Positions 60,649 through 64,000 of a stretch of 64,000 nt of DNA are shown here, one piece after another. A program made the translations under genes and the position numbers. The notes under the pieces are model-generated. The model saw nothing but the letters and a program-made list of their open reading frames with translations, did not search any database and had not been told where the DNA came from. How positions within the stretch are numbered: position 1 is the stretch's first letter; each line of letters begins with the position of its first letter. The DNA is from Luteibacter yeojuensis (GTDB lineage Bacteria; Pseudomonadota; Gammaproteobacteria; Xanthomonadales; Rhodanobacteraceae): positions 2,480,001-2,544,000 of the forward strand of contig NZ_JAAQTL010000001.1 of the NCBI RefSeq assembly GCF_011742875.1, read 5' to 3'.

Positions 60649-60666
60649 GCGGACGCCTCCGCGAGG

Positions 60667-61179
60667 CTAGGGCTGCAACCGCCGCCATCCGGTCATGGGA
60701 ATGTCCCCGTTGGGACGGGCGGCGACCTGGTAGCTGAGGACATCGCCATCCACCCGGTAGTGACGTACCTGGGTCGCCCCTTCCCAGTTCGGATAGGTCG
60801 AACCGTCCACGTGGAAGGTCAGCGTGTGGGCGGCCGGATCCATCTCCACCGTGCCGTAGTGCGAGCTGGTGCCCATGATGGCCCCACGGTATTCCTCCGG
60901 CGTGCCCTTGCTCTTGTCGTTCGCGGCGAATGTCGAGCGGCCAGGGTTGAAGATGAACATCGCGTAGTGCCCGGCGCGGTCCACGTGGAGGACACCCTTC
61001 GGTGGATTGCCATAGTCGTGCCCTCGCGTGCCGTCCGGATGGACGACATCGGCAAAGGCCAGCGCCCAGGTTCCCTCGAGCGTCGCGGGGGCCGGAGCGG
61101 AGCGCGTCTCGGCGGCGCTCGCGGCATGCGCCGCCAGGAACGTCAGAGCACCGAGTGAAAGCACCTTGGATAGGTTCAT
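60667..61179 (-). CDS. Secreted lipocalin-like domain protein
   Basis: From the ATG at 61179 the product is 170 residues, with signal peptide 1-23 (AASA-A). The mature part, LEGTWALAFADVVHPDG, GVLHVDRAGHYAMFIF and FHVDGSTYPNWEGATQVRHY, matches the lipocalin-like fold of PF13924-type proteins. The role is unknown. It is divergent from a LysR gene that may control it. Confidence 0.8.
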   Translation of the reverse strand: MNLSKVLSLGALTFLAAHAASAAETRSAPAPATLEGTWALAFADVVHPDGTRGHDYGNPPKGVLHVDRAGHYAMFIFNPGRSTFAANDKSKGTPEEYRGAIMGTSSHYGTVEMDPAAHTLTFHVDGSTYPNWEGATQVRHYRVDGDVLSYQVAARPNGDIPMTGWRRLQP

Positions 61180-61280
61180 GGGGAGATCCTTGCCTGTGGG
61201 TACTCCGCAAGGTATAGGCTGGTATCCATTCTGAAAACGCATGGCCAGATATTTCAGCCATTTCAAGTCGAAATGAATCC

Positions 61281-62135
61281 ATGAAATCCCTCGATCTCGA
61301 CGCGGTGCGCGCCTTCGTACTCACCGCGGAACTCCAGAGTTTTACCCGCGCCGCCGACGCACTGGGCAGCACCCAATCCGCGATCAGCCTGAAACTGCGC
61401 CGGCTGGAAGCGCAGCTTGGCAGGCGCCTCCTCGAAAGAACCCCTCGCCAGGTTCGCCTTTCCGCCGAGGGGGCGAGGTTCTTCGAATCGGCCCGGGCGT
61501 TGCTCGAGGCGCATGAGCAAGCCGTGGCCTCTTTCGAGACCACGGCGCGGCGGCTTTCCATCGGCGTCAGCCACCAACTGGTCGGCAGCGAGATGCCGCG
61601 ACTGCTCGGGTCGCTCAATCAATACGACCCTCATCTGATCGTCGAGCTTCGCGTCGCCGGTTCCGGCGAGGTAATGGCGAGCTACGACCAGGGGATGCTG
61701 GACGCCGCCATCGTGCTCCAGCCGCACGATCACCGCCGGCAGGGCGAGGTGTTGTTCGAGGAATCGTTCGCCTGGGTGGCCTCGCCTCACTGGGAGCCGC
61801 GCGCCGGCCAGGCCCTGCCCCTGTCCACGCAAGGCGAAACATGCAGCATCCGCAATGCTGCCGTGCAGTCGCTCGATGCCGCGGGTATTCCGTGGAGGGA
61901 AGTCTTCATCGGCAAGGGCGCCGCACTGGTCGGCGTGCCCGCGAGCATGGGATGGGCTGTCGCCGTGCTGGCAAAACGGGCGGCTCCGCCAGGCACGATC
62001 GATATCGGACACATGCATTCGCTGCCCGCCCTGCCGACCCAGCAGGTCGTCCTGCATTCCGCACTCAGCGATCCCCGCTCGCGCCAGACGCTGGCGACGC
62101 TCGCGGCCGCTTTCAGAAGTTCGCCGGCCGCTTGA
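61281..62135 (+). CDS. LysR-family transcriptional regulator
   Basis: The 284-residue protein has the N-terminal HTH (LDAVRAFVLTAELQSFTRAA, STQSAISLKLRRLEAQLGRR) and a periplasmic-binding-like effector domain. It is divergent from the lipocalin-like gene across about 100 bp; LysR proteins usually control such neighbours. Effector unknown. Confidence 0.92.
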   Translation: MKSLDLDAVRAFVLTAELQSFTRAADALGSTQSAISLKLRRLEAQLGRRLLERTPRQVRLSAEGARFFESARALLEAHEQAVASFETTARRLSIGVSHQLVGSEMPRLLGSLNQYDPHLIVELRVAGSGEVMASYDQGMLDAAIVLQPHDHRRQGEVLFEESFAWVASPHWEPRAGQALPLSTQGETCSIRNAAVQSLDAAGIPWREVFIGKGAALVGVPASMGWAVAVLAKRAAPPGTIDIGHMHSLPALPTQQVVLHSALSDPRSRQTLATLAAAFRSSPAA

Positions 62136-62204
62136 AGCCACGTCGCGAATGAGAGGAGCGACATCCGGGATGGATGGGACATGCCCGGTGGCAGGAAGGG
62201 GGCG

Positions 62205-62232
62205 AAAAAAAAGACCCCGATTTCTCGGGGCC
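62205..62232 (-). terminator. Terminator behind tRNA-Gln
   Basis: The minus strand reads GGCCCCGAGAAATCGGGGTC followed by eight T: an intrinsic terminator about 10 bp beyond the tRNA 3' end. It closes the rplM-rpsI-tRNA direction. Confidence 0.92.
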
Positions 62233-62241
62233 TTTCTGGTT

Positions 62242-62315
62242 TGGCTGGGAGACTAGGATTCGAACCTAGATAAACGGAGTCAGAGTCCGTTGTCCTACCG
62301 TTAGACGATCTCCCA
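62242..62315 (-). tRNA. tRNA-Gln (CTG anticodon)
   Basis: The minus strand gives a 74-nt cloverleaf with acceptor TGGGAGA/TCTCCCA, encoded CCA, T-arm GGTTCGAATCC and anticodon arm ACGGA-CTCTGAC-TCCGT, so the anticodon is CTG, reading CAG. It lies 68 bp behind rpsI. Confidence 0.96.
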
Positions 62316-62383
62316 ATAAACCGGGCTTCGATGCGCTCTGACCTTGGAGCACCGAAGTGTGAAGCGCCTGCTCTAAGACAGAA

Positions 62384-62776
62384 TCAGCGCTTCGAGAACT
62401 GCGTAGCGCGGCGGGCCTTGTGGAGACCGACCTTCTTACGCTCGACTTCGCGGGCGTCGCGGGTCATGAAACCGGCCTTGCGCAGCGGCGACTTCAGCGC
62501 TTCGTCGTACTCGACGAGGGCGCGGGCGATGCCGAGGCGGATGGCGCCGGCCTGACCCGTGATGCCGCCACCGGCAACGGTGACCATGATATCGAACTTC
62601 TCGCTGTTATCGGTCAGCTCGAGCGGCTGACGGACGATCATGCGCGAGGTTTCACGACCGAAGAACTGGTCGAGCGGCTTGCCGTTGACGACGATGCCAC
62701 CGGTGCCCTTGCGGAGGAACACGCGGGCGGCGGAGGTCTTGCGGCGGCCGGTACCGTAATTCTGCTGGGTAGCCAT
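62384..62776 (-). CDS. rpsI: Small ribosomal subunit protein uS9
   Basis: The 130-residue protein starts [20 protein letters not shown] and ends [17 protein letters not shown], the basic tail that reaches the P-site tRNA. It is second in rplM-rpsI, nine bases behind rplM. Confidence 0.98.
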   Translation of the reverse strand: MATQQNYGTGRRKTSAARVFLRKGTGGIVVNGKPLDQFFGRETSRMIVRQPLELTDNSEKFDIMVTVAGGGITGQAGAIRLGIARALVEYDEALKSPLRKAGFMTRDAREVERKKVGLHKARRATQFSKR

Positions 62777-62785
62777 GTCGATTCC

Positions 62786-63214
62786 TTAGATTTCCAGCGC
62801 CTGCGGCTGCTGTGCGGTGTGCGGGTGCTCGGCGCCGCCGTACACCTTGAGCTTGCGGTACATGGCGCGACCCAGCGGGTTCTTCGGCAGCATGCCCTTG
62901 ACGGCGATCTCGATCACGCGCTCGGGGTGCGTGGCGAGCAGGTCCTTCAGACTGGTGGTCTTCAGGTTGCCGACGTAGCCGGTGAAGCGGTGGTACATCT
63001 TGTCGTCCAGCTTCGCACCGGTGACCGCCACCTTGCCGGCATTGATCACGACGATGTAATCGCCGGTATCGACGTGCGGGGTGAACTCGGGCTTGTGCTT
63101 GCCGCGGAGACGGCGCGCGACCTCGGTCGACAGACGACCCAGGGTCTTGTTCGTGGCGTCGATCACGAACCAATCGCGCTTGACGCTCTCCGGCTTGGCG
63201 CTGAACGTTTTCAT
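62786..63214 (-). CDS. rplM: Large ribosomal subunit protein uL13
   Basis: The 142-residue protein starts [20 protein letters not shown] at 63214; upstream in-frame ATGs lack conservation. [20 protein letters not shown] and [20 protein letters not shown] are diagnostic. First gene of the rplM-rpsI operon. Confidence 0.98.
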   Translation of the reverse strand: MKTFSAKPESVKRDWFVIDATNKTLGRLSTEVARRLRGKHKPEFTPHVDTGDYIVVINAGKVAVTGAKLDDKMYHRFTGYVGNLKTTSLKDLLATHPERVIEIAVKGMLPKNPLGRAMYRKLKVYGGAEHPHTAQQPQALEI

Positions 63215-63280
63215 TTCGAAAATACCTGGTTTGCCGCCGCGAAAGGCGGAACACGGAATCGGTGAAAGCAAAGGCGCGAG

Positions 63281-63310
63281 AGAATAGCGGACTTTTCCCT
63301 CATCGCGCAA
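63281..63310 (-). promoter_or_regulatory. Probable sigma-70 promoter of rplM-rpsI
   Basis: The minus strand reads TTGCGC, 18 bases, TATTCT, leaving a leader of about 60 nt before the rplM ATG. The leader contains a GC-rich hairpin (CCGCCTTTCGCGGCGG) of possible regulatory use. Confidence 0.45.
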
Positions 63311-63477
63311 GCCCACGTTGGTGCTGAGCTTTGGGCCGACAATCATAGCACGGCGGCAGGGAATCTTCACAAGCCCGTCGCATCCTGGATGGGCGCGGCA
63401 ACCGGCCGCAGCGCCTTCACCCGGGACGCGACAACGGGCATTGTAACGTGTGTCGTCCCCGCCCGCTGGAGCCTCCG

Positions 63478-64000
63478 ATGTCCGTCCGCACCCTCAGCCC
63501 CCTCGACCGCCTGCTGGACGGCCTGGAGCGGGCCATGGAAGCCGTGGCGGGCGCGCCGGAACCATCGCGCCGCTCGCCGGCGGACGCCCTCCCCGATGCC
63601 GCCCTGAGCGACGCCGAGCGACGCCATGCGGCCGGGCTGATGCGGATCAACCACGTGGGCGAGGTCTGCGCCCAGGCCCTGTACGTCGGCCAGGCCGCCC
63701 TCGCCAGGACGGACGAGACGCGCGGACACCTGATGCACGCGGCCCAGGAGGAAACGGACCATCTCGCCTGGTGCGCCGAGCGCCTGAAGCAGCTCGACAG
63801 CCGGCCCAGCCTGCTGAATCCCCTGTGGTACGCGGGCAGCTACGCCATCGGCGTGGCCGCGGCGGCCGTGGGCGATCCGGTGAGCCTCGGCTTCGTCGTG
63901 GAAACCGAGCGCCAGGTGGAGGCCCACCTTGCCGATCATCTCGAACGCCTGCCGGCGCAGGACGAGCGCTCCCGCGCCATCCTCACCCAGATGCAGGCCG
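63478..64000 (+). CDS. coq7: 2-polyprenyl-3-methyl-6-methoxy-1,4-benzoquinone monooxygenase Coq7 (cut by window edge)
   Basis: The first 174 codons are present. [18 protein letters not shown] and [12 protein letters not shown] contain the E-x-x-H di-iron ligands, and [14 protein letters not shown] begins the second half. Coq7 hydroxylates the ring in late ubiquinone synthesis, replacing UbiF in many proteobacteria. The C-terminal ~40 residues lie beyond the window. Confidence 0.95.
   Translation, partial: MSVRTLSPLDRLLDGLERAMEAVAGAPEPSRRSPADALPDAALSDAERRHAAGLMRINHVGEVCAQALYVGQAALARTDETRGHLMHAAQEETDHLAWCAERLKQLDSRPSLLNPLWYAGSYAIGVAAAAVGDPVSLGFVVETERQVEAHLADHLERLPAQDERSRAILTQMQA

Overview
This window is 64 kb of dense, high-GC chromosome. 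It has short intergenic gaps and a gammaproteobacterial gene repertoire. The best fit is the Xanthomonadales/Lysobacterales, close to Rhodanobacteraceae such as Luteibacter or Dyella. The hints are an sX13-like RNA behind polA, GTAG-headed REP palindromes, the hemD-hemX-hemY set, a DUF3426 zinc-ribbon protein next to prmA, fis in front of purH, and a stand-alone Coq7 hydroxylase. No database search was possible, so the taxon is an inference.

Layout, first half. The start (1-2700) holds the 5' part of glnE and a divergent LTA-synthase-like membrane sulfatase. Positions 2700-5300 are an AT-richer island bounded by a 143-bp inverted repeat. It carries a Tlde1-like L,D-transpeptidase effector with a membrane immunity partner, plus a decayed second copy of the pair. 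Positions 5305-7470 are groS-groL behind a CIRCE operator. Positions 7587-11311 hold cutA, a DsbD with a duplicated N-terminal domain, a TlpA-like thioredoxin and a DUF1415 protein. Then come aroQ-accB-accC, prmA (convergent), the DUF3426 protein, fis and purH, a sodium symporter (convergent), a DUF2782 protein and polA, an sX13-like small RNA, uvrD, and an HscC/J-like chaperone pair. The haem genes hemDXY, two hotdog thioesterases, a rhodanese-like protein, a flavin/2Fe-2S reductase, SrkA, an RlmI-like methyltransferase, topoisomerase IB and a twin-DTG aspartic protease follow.

Layout, second half. Positions 41438-44325 are a thiamine-uptake unit: a TPP riboswitch, a TonB-dependent receptor and PnuT. 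Positions 45507-51300 are two bufferin (copper-binding RiPP) operons, bufA2-bufB-bufC and bufA1-bufB-bufC-doxX, next to a SigF-type ECF sigma factor and its NrsF anti-sigma factor. Three sites fit GTAACC-N16-CGAA exactly, one in front of each transcription unit, so the whole group reads as one SigF regulon. Positions 53082-56583 are a compact eight-gene operon. It contains a GH108 muramidase, two DUF2589 proteins, several small unknown proteins and two small holin-like membrane proteins. An orphan response regulator and a divergent winged-helix regulator lie beside it. This looks like a domesticated lysis or export cassette and is the best candidate for an undescribed system. The end carries a SAM methyltransferase with a coupled 44-codon ORF, an Lrp/LysE pair, a lipocalin-like protein and LysR pair, tRNA-Gln(CTG), rpsI-rplM and the start of coq7.

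Global patterns. There are six loci of one REP family, mostly inverted pairs at gene 3' ends, and some supply stop codons. Several genes have a -10-like hexamer that ends 6-7 nt before the start codon, which suggests leaderless mRNAs.
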